Source: Dehalococcoidales bacterium (lineage in GTDB: Bacteria > Chloroflexota > Dehalococcoidia > Dehalococcoidales > UBA2162). From it: a stretch of DNA of 64,000 nt. The position numbers were made by a program, and so were the translations under genes. Under the pieces are notes generated by a model. It saw nothing but the letters and a program-made list of their open reading frames with translations. It was not told where the DNA came from and ran no database searches. Positions 23,016-31,749 of the stretch are shown one piece after another (position 1 is the stretch's first letter; each line of letters opens with the position of its first letter). The DNA is taken from positions 1 through 64,000 of the forward strand of contig JAFGCW010000045.1 of assembly GCA_016932435.1 (NCBI GenBank). Reading direction: 5' to 3'.

Positions 23016-24440
23016 TTGAGAGAAAACCCTATTAAATTCGGTACCGACGGCTGGCGGGGTATTATCGCAGACGATTTTACCTTCGACAATGTACGTACCT
23101 GCGCCCGTGCCGTGGCGGACTATCTGAACGAAGCGAAGCTTGCTGATAAAGGTCTGGTAATCGGTTACGATACGCGGTTCGCTTCCGAAGATTTCGCAAC
23201 CACTGCCGCAGAAGTGGTGGCAGCCGCCGGAATTAAAGTACACCTCTGTCAGGAGGCAACTCCCACACCGGTGATAAGCTACAGCACTGTAAATTTGAAT
23301 GCAGGTGGGGCGATAGTCATCACGGCCAGCCACAATCCGGCTGCATGGAATGGTTTCAAATACAAATCTGAGAACGGCGCCAGTGCATCCGATGAAATCA
23401 CATCGCTGATCGAAGACAAGGTATCCCGCCTTTACGGAAAGGATTCACCGGTAAGAATACCTCTTGAAGAAGCCCTGAAAACCGGACTCATCGGATACAC
23501 TAATCCTTTGCCGTCTTATATCGATCACCTATCGAAATTAATAAACCTCGATGAAATCAGAAACAGCGGACTCAGAGTAATCGTCGACCCTATGTACGGT
23601 GCCGGCTCGGGATACCTGAAAAACCTGTTGGATGGTGGCTCTACAGAAATCATCGAGATTAACAACGAAAGAAACCCGTTATTCCCCGGAATACAACCGG
23701 AACCGATAGCTGCAAACCTTGGAAAGCTTATGGCTACCATAACGGAACAGAAAGCCAGTATCGGGATTGCTACCGACGGCGATGCCGACAGGCTGGGAAT
23801 AGTCGATGAAAACGGGCATTTTATCAGCACGGTACAGGTTTTAGCCTTGCTGACGTACTACCTGCTGGAGGTGCGTGGCGAAAGAGGTTTAATCGTAAAA
23901 ACGATTAATACCTCGGTGATGATGAACAGACTGGCTGAAATATATGGGGTAGACATCATCGAGGAACCGATAGGCTTCAAACACATCGCGCCTCATCTGG
24001 AGAAGAACGCACTGATAGGCGGAGAGGAAAGCGGCGGTTATGGATTCCGCGGTCATCTCCCTGAACGCGACGGAATCCTGGCAGCTCTCTACTTCCTCGA
24101 CCTTATGGTAAAAACAGGGAAAACGCCTTCACAGCTTTTAGATCACCTTTTCAGTTTAGCCGGTACCCACTACTACGACCGGATCGATGTACATTTTCCG
24201 CTTAATGAACGTGACAATATCTTCAATCGCGTAAAGAGTAATCCCCCTGAAAAAATCAACGAAATCAAAGTTGATCAATTAAACACAATGGATGGCTACA
24301 AATATACCCTCACCGATGACAGCTGGCTCTTAATCAGGTTCTCCGGGACCGAACCGCTGCTGAGAATTTACACTGAAAGCAGTACTCCGCAGAAGGTCGA
24401 GGAACTACTCCGTGCAGGGAAAAAACTGGTCGGTATATAA
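23016..24440 (+). CDS. phosphoglucomutase/phosphomannomutase family protein
   Basis: A 474-residue alpha-D-phosphohexomutase. The N-terminus is IKFGTDGWRGI; the phosphoserine loop is TASHNPAAWNGFKYK; the metal loop is TDGDADRLG; the sugar-recognition motif is GGEESGGYG; and RFSGTEPLLRIY is the phosphate-binding end. It interconverts hexose 1- and 6-phosphates for glycan precursor synthesis. TTG 23016 with AAGGAAG upstream is preferred, because the family normally starts just before KFGTDGWRG; an upstream ATG at 22980 has no ribosome binding site but remains possible. It is followed after 25 bp by a cupin. Confidence 0.92.
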   Translation: MRENPIKFGTDGWRGIIADDFTFDNVRTCARAVADYLNEAKLADKGLVIGYDTRFASEDFATTAAEVVAAAGIKVHLCQEATPTPVISYSTVNLNAGGAIVITASHNPAAWNGFKYKSENGASASDEITSLIEDKVSRLYGKDSPVRIPLEEALKTGLIGYTNPLPSYIDHLSKLINLDEIRNSGLRVIVDPMYGAGSGYLKNLLDGGSTEIIEINNERNPLFPGIQPEPIAANLGKLMATITEQKASIGIATDGDADRLGIVDENGHFISTVQVLALLTYYLLEVRGERGLIVKTINTSVMMNRLAEIYGVDIIEEPIGFKHIAPHLEKNALIGGEESGGYGFRGHLPERDGILAALYFLDLMVKTGKTPSQLLDHLFSLAGTHYYDRIDVHFPLNERDNIFNRVKSNPPEKINEIKVDQLNTMDGYKYTLTDDSWLLIRFSGTEPLLRIYTESSTPQKVEELLRAGKKLVGI

Positions 24441-24465
24441 ACACAGATATTAAAGGATAATCAAT

Positions 24466-24834
24466 ATGGACAATGAATTACCGAGAAAAACGGAAAAACC
24501 ATGGGGCTATGAACTGCTTTTCGCCCTCACTCCTCAATACGCCGGGAAGATCCTCTTCGTAAAAAAAGGACATCGTCTCAGTCTCCAGTATCACAACGAA
24601 AAAGACGAAACATTGTATATCCAGGGAGGGAAAGCCCTTCTGGAGATCGAAGACAAAGACGGCAACATGGTTCGGACAGAAGCATCACCAGGTATAGCTT
24701 TCAGGTTGCCACCTCAGACAAAGCACCGGTTCCAGGCCATCGAAGACACGACATTCCTGGAGGTATCAACTCCTGAACTGGATGATGTCGTCAGGCTGGA
24801 TGACGACTACGGTCGCTCCGGAACCACAGCCTGA
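24466..24834 (+). CDS. cupin protein, mannose-6-phosphate isomerase type II-like
   Basis: A 122-residue single-cupin protein. It opens with KTEKPWGYELLFA and carries KGHRLSLQYHNEKDETLYIQGG, the metal-binding cupin motif 1 (H, H, E), then a PPQTKHRF motif 2. This is the C-terminal isomerase module of sugar-nucleotide enzymes as a stand-alone protein. Following the hexose-phosphate mutase after 25 bp, it probably isomerises fructose and mannose phosphates or acts in sugar-nucleotide supply. tRNA-Asp follows about 80 bp later. Confidence 0.85.
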   Translation: MDNELPRKTEKPWGYELLFALTPQYAGKILFVKKGHRLSLQYHNEKDETLYIQGGKALLEIEDKDGNMVRTEASPGIAFRLPPQTKHRFQAIEDTTFLEVSTPELDDVVRLDDDYGRSGTTA

Positions 24835-24914
24835 TTGATTGACAATCCATGCTCCGTCCTGATAGAATTCCAAAGGTAATATTCTCCTTTTATTACCTCA
24901 ATAAACAGCAATAC

Positions 24915-24991
24915 GGCCCCGTAGTGTAGCGGACTAACATGCCACCCTGTCACGGTGGAGATCGGGGGTTCGAATCCCCCCGGGGTCGCCA
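24915..24991 (+). tRNA. tRNA-Asp (anticodon GTC)
   Basis: A full cloverleaf. Acceptor GGCCCCG pairs with CGGGGTC with one G-U pair; the anticodon stem CCACC/GGTGG closes loop CTGTCAC with anticodon GTC; the T arm GGGGG-TTCGAAT-CCCCC follows; and CCA is encoded. It lies between the cupin gene and the AEC transporter. Confidence 0.97.
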
Positions 24992-25042
24992 CTCTAAACA
25001 TCAGATTTTATACCTTTATTTTTGTATCTGGAGTAAGTATAT

Positions 25043-25921
25043 TTGACTGATCTTCTGAATGTCGTTCTTCCTACTTTTATAATCATTTTCATCGGATACA
25101 TATTCGGTAAAATCAAGAAATGGGATCTGTCCGTAATATCTGAGATCGTCATCTATATAGGCCTTCCCGCTCTTGTCCTGACTTCCATGCTTGAAAAGAA
25201 AATTATACTTCTGAATGCAGTAAAGGTCTGGGGCTCCGCCGTAATAATCATCTTCGGGTGTATGTTAGTCGCCTGGATTGTCTTCAGGATCATTAGACAA
25301 AAACACTCAGGACTCTACCTTCCCATCTCGATAATGAACTCAGTGAATATCCCCTTCCCGATTATCTTCCTGGTATACGGGCAGGAAGGTTTATACGCTG
25401 CAACCCTCTTTATGATACCCGGTGGAGTAATAGCCTATTCAGTGGGAATCTATATTGCATCAGGTAAAGACTGGAGAGGAGCCTTGAAGGAAGTCTTCAA
25501 AATCCCTCCGATATATGCAGCAGTCCTGGGATTAATATTGAACATGCTGGAGGTAAACGTTCACGATGTAATCACTACACCGTTGAATATCATCGGACTG
25601 ATGGCGGTTCCCCTGGTACTGCTGGTACTTGGCAACAACCTCGCAAAAATAAAAATAACCTCTGTACCGACCACTATACTGGCCTCATTCATAAGAATAG
25701 GAGTAGGATTAGGACTCGGTTTTCTTGCTGCTACTATTTTCGATCTAACGGGAGTCTTACGGGCAGTGGTTATCTTAAACTCAGCTATGCCTGCCGCAGT
25801 TAACGCGGCAATTATTGCGACCAAATATGATAACGAGTCCGAACTCGTCTCAAGCGTCGTGTTCCTTACAACGGTAGCCAGCCTGGCTGTGATCCCATTT
25901 ATATTAAACTTTCTGACCTGA
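25043..25921 (+). CDS. AEC family transporter (auxin efflux carrier-like permease)
   Basis: A 292-residue membrane protein with about eight to ten helices in two halves, typical of the AEC/BASS-like fold (LPTFIIIFIGYIFGKIKKWD; SAMPAAVNAAIIATKYDNESELVSSVVFL near the end). Members move malonate, malate or other organic anions. The start is TTG 25043, 9 bp after GGAG. It ends just before a bidirectional terminator shared with the convergent UroD-like gene. The substrate is unknown. Confidence 0.88.
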   Translation: MTDLLNVVLPTFIIIFIGYIFGKIKKWDLSVISEIVIYIGLPALVLTSMLEKKIILLNAVKVWGSAVIIIFGCMLVAWIVFRIIRQKHSGLYLPISIMNSVNIPFPIIFLVYGQEGLYAATLFMIPGGVIAYSVGIYIASGKDWRGALKEVFKIPPIYAAVLGLILNMLEVNVHDVITTPLNIIGLMAVPLVLLVLGNNLAKIKITSVPTTILASFIRIGVGLGLGFLAATIFDLTGVLRAVVILNSAMPAAVNAAIIATKYDNESELVSSVVFLTTVASLAVIPFILNFLT

Positions 25922-25943
25922 TCTTTACCTTTAACCAAATTAA

Positions 25944-25972
25944 AGAGGGAGTCCCGAATGGGACTCCCTCTT
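25944..25972. terminator. bidirectional terminator
   Basis: AGAGGGAGTCCC-gaat-GGGACTCCCTCT, a 12-bp perfect stem in the 74-bp gap between convergent genes. Short T-rich flanks lie on either side. It can end both the AEC transcript and the UroD-like transcript. Confidence 0.8.
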
Positions 25973-25995
25973 ATCCTGCGTACTACTTGAACCGT

Positions 25996-27315
25996 TTAGT
26001 ACTTTCCGTACTTTTTAGCAGTATCTATCATCGCCTTCACATTCTCAGGCTTGGCTTCCTGTGTGTAATCGGTGGAGCACCGCAGGATGAAACCGCCGTC
26101 TTTACCTACCTCTTTGATCAATTTCTTACAGTATTCTTCCACATCCTGGGTCGAACCCAGTTGAAGCATGGTAATCGGTACGTTCCCCATAAAGCTGACG
26201 CTGTCACCGAACAGTTTCTTAGCCCTGAATATATCTGTCTCGGCAAACCGGATCATGATGCTGTGCTTCGGATAATCCATGAAATAATCGAGCTGATTAT
26301 CACGCCTTCCTTCAAAGAACATAGAGATAACATCATATCCCAGGTCGAAGGTCTTCTGGACGGCCTTCTGCCAGTTCGGCCAGACGAATTTCTCGAACTG
26401 GGGGCGGGACATGAATTCATCGGAAACACGGTGAGGTTCTGATGAAGCACCGATCGTCGGCTTGCCTTCCTGTCGCACCGGAGGAGTCGCCCTGAATATC
26501 CTGTAGTCGAGAAGCTTTTCGAGAGCTGCCAGCAGTTTATCCGGCTGGCGGAACATATCCGTTGCAATGCCTTTCCAGGTCCTGAAACTGTTGGTAAATC
26601 CTGAGAAAGGAGGCATTACACCCCCCATCCATTGAAAGTCGACCGGTAGACCGAGTGCTCTCATCTCACCGTTAAAATCACCAAGGGCATCGAGATGCTT
26701 CTTCTGTTCCTCACCGGCTTTTTTCATAACTTGGGCAAGTCGTTGAAAACCCGGTGAGGTAAACAATGAAGCCAGCATTGTGAGCCCTGTTCCCAGGTTC
26801 ATCAGGGGAGGCAGACTGCCCAGTGGTTCCATTATGCCGTATACCCTCGGCAGCCAGACACGAAGTATATAATCTGACGGGTCGGCCAGGAAAAGGTCAT
26901 ACTCATCCGCCTTCATGTATTCCTCTTCGATCGTCTGGCTGGCGATATGTTCCGGAAGGTTAAACCCGGGCCAGCGATAATTAGTGGTTTCAAGTGTTTC
27001 AAGGGCATTCCCCGACTGCATCGAGGCAGCCGAACCGTATGAATCAGGTTCAAGTTCAGCCATCATCCTCTTATATCCCTGCTTCCAGGCAACAGGATCA
27101 TAATATGCAGTGGAATACGGCAGGCCGTTATATTTCATTGCGAAATAGGTGCCGCCGAATACCACCGGCACCCTGTCCGGCACCTTGCCCTGTACAGCGT
27201 CATTGATCCTCTTTTCTCTTTCCGCGTACAGCTCTTCTACAGACTTACCATGTCTTTTTTCGATTTCGTCTTTGAGTTTCTTATCTTCTTTCCGGATTTC
27301 TTCCTCAGTGGTCAT
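25996..27315 (-). CDS. uroporphyrinogen decarboxylase-like (methyltransferase superfamily) protein, paralogue 1
   Basis: A 439-residue URO-D superfamily protein, the fold of MtaA/MtbA methylcobamide:thiol methyltransferases. The N-terminal EKRINDAVQGKVPDRVPVVFG and the C-terminal AKPENVKAMIDTAKKYGKY are shared with the gene at 31750-33093. The usual zinc-binding HxC is replaced by RFAETD, but a cysteine remains at about 413 (ILRCSTDY). A corrinoid-linked or demethylation function is inferred from the family. The start at 27315 follows AAAGGAGG; the longer in-frame extension is rejected. It lies 11 bp after a GNAT gene on the same strand. Confidence 0.82.
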   Translation of the reverse strand: MTTEEEIRKEDKKLKDEIEKRHGKSVEELYAEREKRINDAVQGKVPDRVPVVFGGTYFAMKYNGLPYSTAYYDPVAWKQGYKRMMAELEPDSYGSAASMQSGNALETLETTNYRWPGFNLPEHIASQTIEEEYMKADEYDLFLADPSDYILRVWLPRVYGIMEPLGSLPPLMNLGTGLTMLASLFTSPGFQRLAQVMKKAGEEQKKHLDALGDFNGEMRALGLPVDFQWMGGVMPPFSGFTNSFRTWKGIATDMFRQPDKLLAALEKLLDYRIFRATPPVRQEGKPTIGASSEPHRVSDEFMSRPQFEKFVWPNWQKAVQKTFDLGYDVISMFFEGRRDNQLDYFMDYPKHSIMIRFAETDIFRAKKLFGDSVSFMGNVPITMLQLGSTQDVEEYCKKLIKEVGKDGGFILRCSTDYTQEAKPENVKAMIDTAKKYGKY

Positions 27316-27326
27316 TTTTTCCTCCT

Positions 27327-28007
27327 TTAATTGTTTTTCTCGACCGGTCTGAACATATACCACAGGTCCACGATCCCATCGAGTTTTTCCGTGGCTAAAA
27401 GATTATAGCCAAAATGCTCGTACATCTCGACATTTTTCATTTTCGCCGTCTCCAGGTAGATTCCTGTCGACGTCCGATGGCTCTCAGTGATCTCATAGAC
27501 TTCTTCAAGAAGCAATCTGCCATACCCTTCTCCCTGAAAATTCGGGTGAACACCCAAACCTGCAAGATAATGCTGCAGTCCTTCGGGAGTATGTTTCTTG
27601 CTGAGATTCATATACCTTTTTACCCGACCTAAAGAGTCGGGACCCATTAAAGATACGAATTCTCTGTCTGCTTCAACCAGTGAATCCGGTCTCTCTGTCT
27701 TCTCCGGCCCTGATAAACACACCACCCCGGTGATCCGGGAGTTCTGCACCGTACCGAATATAGGAAGATTCATCTCAACGTACATCAGGCACTGATATCG
27801 AAAGATCCAGCTTAACTTTTTTGAATAATCGTCTGTATGACCGGAAAGGAAGTAATTGATAACAGGATCATCTTCGAACGCCCCGGCCAGCACTTCGGTC
27901 GCTTCTTCCAGTTTATTCTTCGTGATACGTATAATCGGATCTTCTGAATTTTCGAGTTTGATATTATCCATGTTTAGCCTGAATAATGGGTTGCGAGGTG
28001 AATGCAT
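27327..28007 (-). CDS. GNAT family N-acetyltransferase
   Basis: Up to 226 residues. The acetyl-CoA motif is GVHPNFQGEGYGRLLLEEVYEI, followed by TGIYLETAKMKNVEMYEHFGYNL, a canonical GNAT pattern. Substrate unknown. Two starts are possible, 28007 and the internal ATG at 27971, and neither has a good Shine-Dalgarno site. It is upstream of and probably cotranscribed with the UroD-like paralogue 1. Confidence 0.85.
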   Translation of the reverse strand: MHSPRNPLFRLNMDNIKLENSEDPIIRITKNKLEEATEVLAGAFEDDPVINYFLSGHTDDYSKKLSWIFRYQCLMYVEMNLPIFGTVQNSRITGVVCLSGPEKTERPDSLVEADREFVSLMGPDSLGRVKRYMNLSKKHTPEGLQHYLAGLGVHPNFQGEGYGRLLLEEVYEITESHRTSTGIYLETAKMKNVEMYEHFGYNLLATEKLDGIVDLWYMFRPVEKNN

Positions 28008-28106
28008 TCAGTCTATATTTGTGCCGTATCTATGTCAAGAAAAAAGCCGGCAAACCGATTCTGTTATAATAATCTTCACGACGACTTGGCATAAGGAGTT
28101 AGTTTT

Positions 28107-29114
28107 TTGAAAATAGATATTTATACCCATATCATTCCCCCCAAATATAAAGTAGTTCTCCATCAAAGAGCAGACAGCAGATTTTTCAGTGAAAACTGGG
28201 ATAAAGTGATAAACGGAACTCCCGGATTAACAGACCTTGAAAATCGCCTGAGAATCCTTGATAAATACGAAGAATTATCGCAGGTACTGACTATCGCTTC
28301 CCCTGCGCTTGAAGAAGCTGCCAGCCCGGATGATGCTATATATCTGGCACAACTTGGTAACGATGAAATGGCCGAATTAGTAAACAAGTATCCGGACAAG
28401 TTCGCTGCAGCAGTTGCTTGCCTGCCGGTAAACAATATGGATGCTACCCTGAAAGAAGCCGAAAGGGCGATAAATGATCTGGATTTTAAAGGTATCCAGT
28501 TATACACACCTTCTGATGGCAAACCACTCGACTCTCTGGAATTCCTCCCGTTGTATGAGATGATGGCTGAATATGACCTTCCAATCTGGCTCCATCCGGC
28601 CAGGGGACGGCATGTCCCCGATTACACGGGTGAAGATCACTCACGGTATTATATTTACCAGATGTTCGGATGGCCATATGAAACGACCGCGGCCATGGTA
28701 CGCCTTGTGTTCTCAGGTATATTCGATAGATTTCCGGGCATTAAATTCATAACCCACCACTGCGGAGCGATGCTTCCCTTCTTTTCCGAACGATTAGTCA
28801 TCGGAATGGATTACGCCGAGGAAAATCTCAAAGCAAGATGGAAACAGAACTTAAAGAAACCACCGATCGAGTATTTCAGGGAATTCTACGCTGATACTGC
28901 TTTGAACGGCAACCCGGCTGCATTAGCCTGCGGATATGATTTCTTTGGATCTGAACGTACTTTGTTTGCCACCGATTTCCCTTATGACAATGAAAATGGT
29001 GAAAGATTTACCAGGGAAGTAATAAAAGCTGTCGACTCTCTTGATATCAATCTTGAGGAAAAGGAAATGATATACCACGCCAATGCTGAGAAAATCCTTC
29101 ACATGGAGGGATAA
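28107..29114 (+). CDS. amidohydrolase 2 family protein (ACMSD-like) with altered HxH motif
   Basis: A 335-residue TIM-barrel metal-dependent hydrolase or decarboxylase. The N-terminal HxH metal motif is changed to YTH (Y6, H8 in KIDIYTHIIPP). Later elements are present: LPIWLHPAR, THHCGAMLPFF and LFATDFPYD. Members decarboxylate or hydrolyse aromatic and other ring acids. Loss of the first histidine may alter metal binding, although related sequences with F or Y there form a subfamily, as I recall. TTG start 28107, with AAGGAG upstream. It is followed after 3 bp by the alcohol dehydrogenase. Confidence 0.85.
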   Translation: MKIDIYTHIIPPKYKVVLHQRADSRFFSENWDKVINGTPGLTDLENRLRILDKYEELSQVLTIASPALEEAASPDDAIYLAQLGNDEMAELVNKYPDKFAAAVACLPVNNMDATLKEAERAINDLDFKGIQLYTPSDGKPLDSLEFLPLYEMMAEYDLPIWLHPARGRHVPDYTGEDHSRYYIYQMFGWPYETTAAMVRLVFSGIFDRFPGIKFITHHCGAMLPFFSERLVIGMDYAEENLKARWKQNLKKPPIEYFREFYADTALNGNPAALACGYDFFGSERTLFATDFPYDNENGERFTREVIKAVDSLDINLEEKEMIYHANAEKILHMEG

Positions 29115-29117
29115 TAT

Positions 29118-30278
29118 ATGACTGCAAACATGTTCAGAATGCCGACTGTTATCTCCGGCAGAGGTAGCTCGGAGAATATAGGAGTTGAACTCAAAGCACT
29201 CGGAGCAGATAGAGTTTTCCTCGTAACGGACGAAGTACTGTGGGAAATGGGCATCCTCGAAAAGATTGTAAAATCACTGAAATCAGAAAAACTTGATTTC
29301 GAACGATACGACCGGTTACCATCCGAACCGACGACTGATTTTATCAAGGAAGGCACCCACCGATTTTTACAGTGGGGCGCCGATGTCATTTTAGCGGTCG
29401 GCGGTGGGACTCCTATCGATACGGCCAAAGGTATATCGGTAATGGCAACAAACCCGGGTATAATTACCGATTACACAACTCCAAACAGCATAGATAGAGC
29501 AGGTATTCCCGTTGTTGCAGTACCTGCTACGGCCAGTACCGGCAGCGAAGTAACCATTTACACCGTTATCACGGATACTGAAACAGATAATAAACTACTC
29601 TTCACAAGTCCCTGCTTGATGCCAAAGATGGCTGTACTCGATCCGTTATTAACCGTATCGATGCCAAAATCGTTAACGGCGGCTACCGGTCTTGATGCCC
29701 TCACTCACGCAATAGAAGCATATGTGTCGGTAAAATCGCAGCCGATGACCGACCTGCTGAGTCTTTCAGCGATAAGAATGTTGTCCGCCAACTTACCCCG
29801 TGCATGGGAGAACGGAAACGACATCGATGCAAGAGAAAACAACATGCTAGCTGCCCATCAGGCTGGACTAGCTTTTGGTAATGCATCGGTAGCTCTGGTG
29901 CATGGGATGTCACGCCCCATCGGAGCATATTTTCACATCGCGCACGGTGTATCGAATGCGGTTCTACTCGGACCGGTCACCGAGTTCAGTATCTCCGGTA
30001 ATTATGGACGGTATGCGGACATTGCCGAAGCAATGGGAATTAATACAAGCGGTATGAATGATCCCGAAGATGCGAACGCTGCAGCCTCCGCTGTAAAAAA
30101 TCTGATAATGTACCTGGAAGTACCGACCCTCATCGAACTCGGTGTTGACAAGACCCGATTTCTCGAGGTTATACCGGAAATGATAGAAGCGGCGATAGCC
30201 AGCGGAAGCCCCGCCAATAATCCAAGGATAGCTACAAGAGAAGAAATGGCTGGCATCTATCGAGAGCTGGTCTCTTAG
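29118..30278 (+). CDS. iron-containing alcohol dehydrogenase
   Basis: A 386-residue group III dehydrogenase. NAD-binding GGGTPIDTAKGISV is at about 95-108; the family signature SKSLTAATGLDALTHAIEAYVS carries the first metal ligand region; and SVALVHGMSRPIGAYFHIAHGVSNAVLLGPV supplies iron-binding histidines. It interconverts an alcohol or hydroxy acid with its carbonyl form. It is coupled to the amidohydrolase and likely in one pathway. Its end overlaps the convergent MFS gene by 4 bp. Confidence 0.92.
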   Translation: MTANMFRMPTVISGRGSSENIGVELKALGADRVFLVTDEVLWEMGILEKIVKSLKSEKLDFERYDRLPSEPTTDFIKEGTHRFLQWGADVILAVGGGTPIDTAKGISVMATNPGIITDYTTPNSIDRAGIPVVAVPATASTGSEVTIYTVITDTETDNKLLFTSPCLMPKMAVLDPLLTVSMPKSLTAATGLDALTHAIEAYVSVKSQPMTDLLSLSAIRMLSANLPRAWENGNDIDARENNMLAAHQAGLAFGNASVALVHGMSRPIGAYFHIAHGVSNAVLLGPVTEFSISGNYGRYADIAEAMGINTSGMNDPEDANAAASAVKNLIMYLEVPTLIELGVDKTRFLEVIPEMIEAAIASGSPANNPRIATREEMAGIYRELVS

Positions 30279-31576
30279 CTTTCCCGGTATAACTCACTTG
30301 CTGATGACGGAGGTTTGGGATGCCTTGCTATGAGAAGGAGTATCGAACCTACCATCATCACACCCGCCATTAGAGAAAATGCATACAGGTAGGTACCTTG
30401 AACATCTGCCATATGCCCGACTATCACCGGAGCAGCGATTATTATCGGCAGACCAAGAGACTGCATCCATCCCCGGATTATACCCTGCGACGTCCTGCCG
30501 AAGTATTCACCCTGGATAGCATTCAGTACGGGAGTCCGCATACCCCAGCCGATACCGAATATCACCGCGAAGGTGAATGCCATAACCGTCGAATCGGTGA
30601 CAGCCAGGATATAGACAGCTCCTGCCATAAGCGTATTCGAGATACCGAGAAGGACATTTTTCGGGAATCTGTCGCCGAAATATCCGCCCAGCAGGCGAGC
30701 CGGAATATTAGAAAGACTGGCAACAGTCCAGACCAGCGCGACGGTTTCTCTCTCTATACCGACATATTCCTCCAGGTGCAGGAACAGGTGAAGCTGAGCA
30801 CCCAGAATACCAAGATTACTGATAGCCTGGCCTATCGCCAGCAGCCAGAATGAACTGGTTTTTAATGATTCGCTTAACGAATAATCGTATCCACGCGTGA
30901 TAACAGGAGTATCGCCAGGTTTCTTATCAATAATTATTCCGTCGGGGATACTCCCTATAGCTTCCGGCTTATCACGAAGCATCATTACGAACGGAAATCC
31001 CACCACCCAGACAAAGGCGGCCGTAATATACGCGGAAGCGCGCCAGTCCATCTGTTTCTGTAAAAAGACAAGCAGCGGAACGCCGATAACTCCAGCCATC
31101 GAGTAGCCCAGTCCCATGAACGACTGGGCGATAGTCCGTTTCCTGTTGAACCAGTTATTCACCGTAACTGACAAAACCAGAAGTCCCTGGAGGCCGATAC
31201 CCAGTGTAATGACTATGCTGGATATGTAGAACATTACGTAGGAGTTCATTAATCCGAAGAGGGCAAAACCTATACCGGATATGAAAATACCCGCTGCGGC
31301 TACCTTTCTTGGTCCAAATCTGTCGACAAGAAAACCTTCAAGAGGGCCGGTTATGGCCCCTTCTATCTGGGTAACCGAACGCGGTCCGGAGAGGGCTGCT
31401 TTCGTCCAGCCGAATTCGGCCTGCAGCAGCCCCATATAGGTTGTGAATCCCTGGCTGGCAATACCCTGAAAAAACTGGGTTACTGCACCGACAGAAACAA
31501 TAATCCAGCCGTAGAATGGCTTTTTACCTATCCAGGGATATCGCGGAGGTTTTAAGGATTGTTGTGTCTCGGTCAT
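30275..31576 (-). CDS. MFS transporter (oxalate/formate antiporter-like)
   Basis: A 433-residue protein with about twelve transmembrane helices. The product begins with the cytoplasmic stretch YPWIGKKPFYGWIIVSVGAVTQFFQG, typical of monocarboxylate/oxalate-type MFS members, and has LVDRFGPRKV in the helix 2-3 loop. It is convergent with the amidohydrolase-dehydrogenase pair and may import their organic-acid substrate, which is inference from position. Confidence 0.88.
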   Translation of the reverse strand: MTETQQSLKPPRYPWIGKKPFYGWIIVSVGAVTQFFQGIASQGFTTYMGLLQAEFGWTKAALSGPRSVTQIEGAITGPLEGFLVDRFGPRKVAAAGIFISGIGFALFGLMNSYVMFYISSIVITLGIGLQGLLVLSVTVNNWFNRKRTIAQSFMGLGYSMAGVIGVPLLVFLQKQMDWRASAYITAAFVWVVGFPFVMMLRDKPEAIGSIPDGIIIDKKPGDTPVITRGYDYSLSESLKTSSFWLLAIGQAISNLGILGAQLHLFLHLEEYVGIERETVALVWTVASLSNIPARLLGGYFGDRFPKNVLLGISNTLMAGAVYILAVTDSTVMAFTFAVIFGIGWGMRTPVLNAIQGEYFGRTSQGIIRGWMQSLGLPIIIAAPVIVGHMADVQGTYLYAFSLMAGVMMVGSILLLIARHPKPPSSASELYRES

Positions 31577-31641
31577 TATTTACCGATTATTTTCCTTTTT
31601 CGTAGTATCGCGTCCTTGAAATATCTCGAACAATATATCCA

Positions 31642-31717
31642 TCCTTCGACAGGCTCAGGACGAACGGTATTATATAATCCTGTACGTTTATGGTTCGACA
31701 AACTCACCATGAACGCA
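31642..31717. repeat. dispersed repeat pair (TTCGACA type)
   Basis: CCTTCGACAGGCTCAGGACG continuing AACGG is followed about 50 bp later by GTTCGACAAACTCACCATGA continuing ACG. The two units are related direct copies of the common 'TTCGACA-GCTCA-GAACG' dispersed element. It fills the gap between the MFS gene and the UroD-like paralogue 2. Confidence 0.55.
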
Positions 31718-31749
31718 GGTTCTGGAGCTTATTCATGGAACTTATAAGA

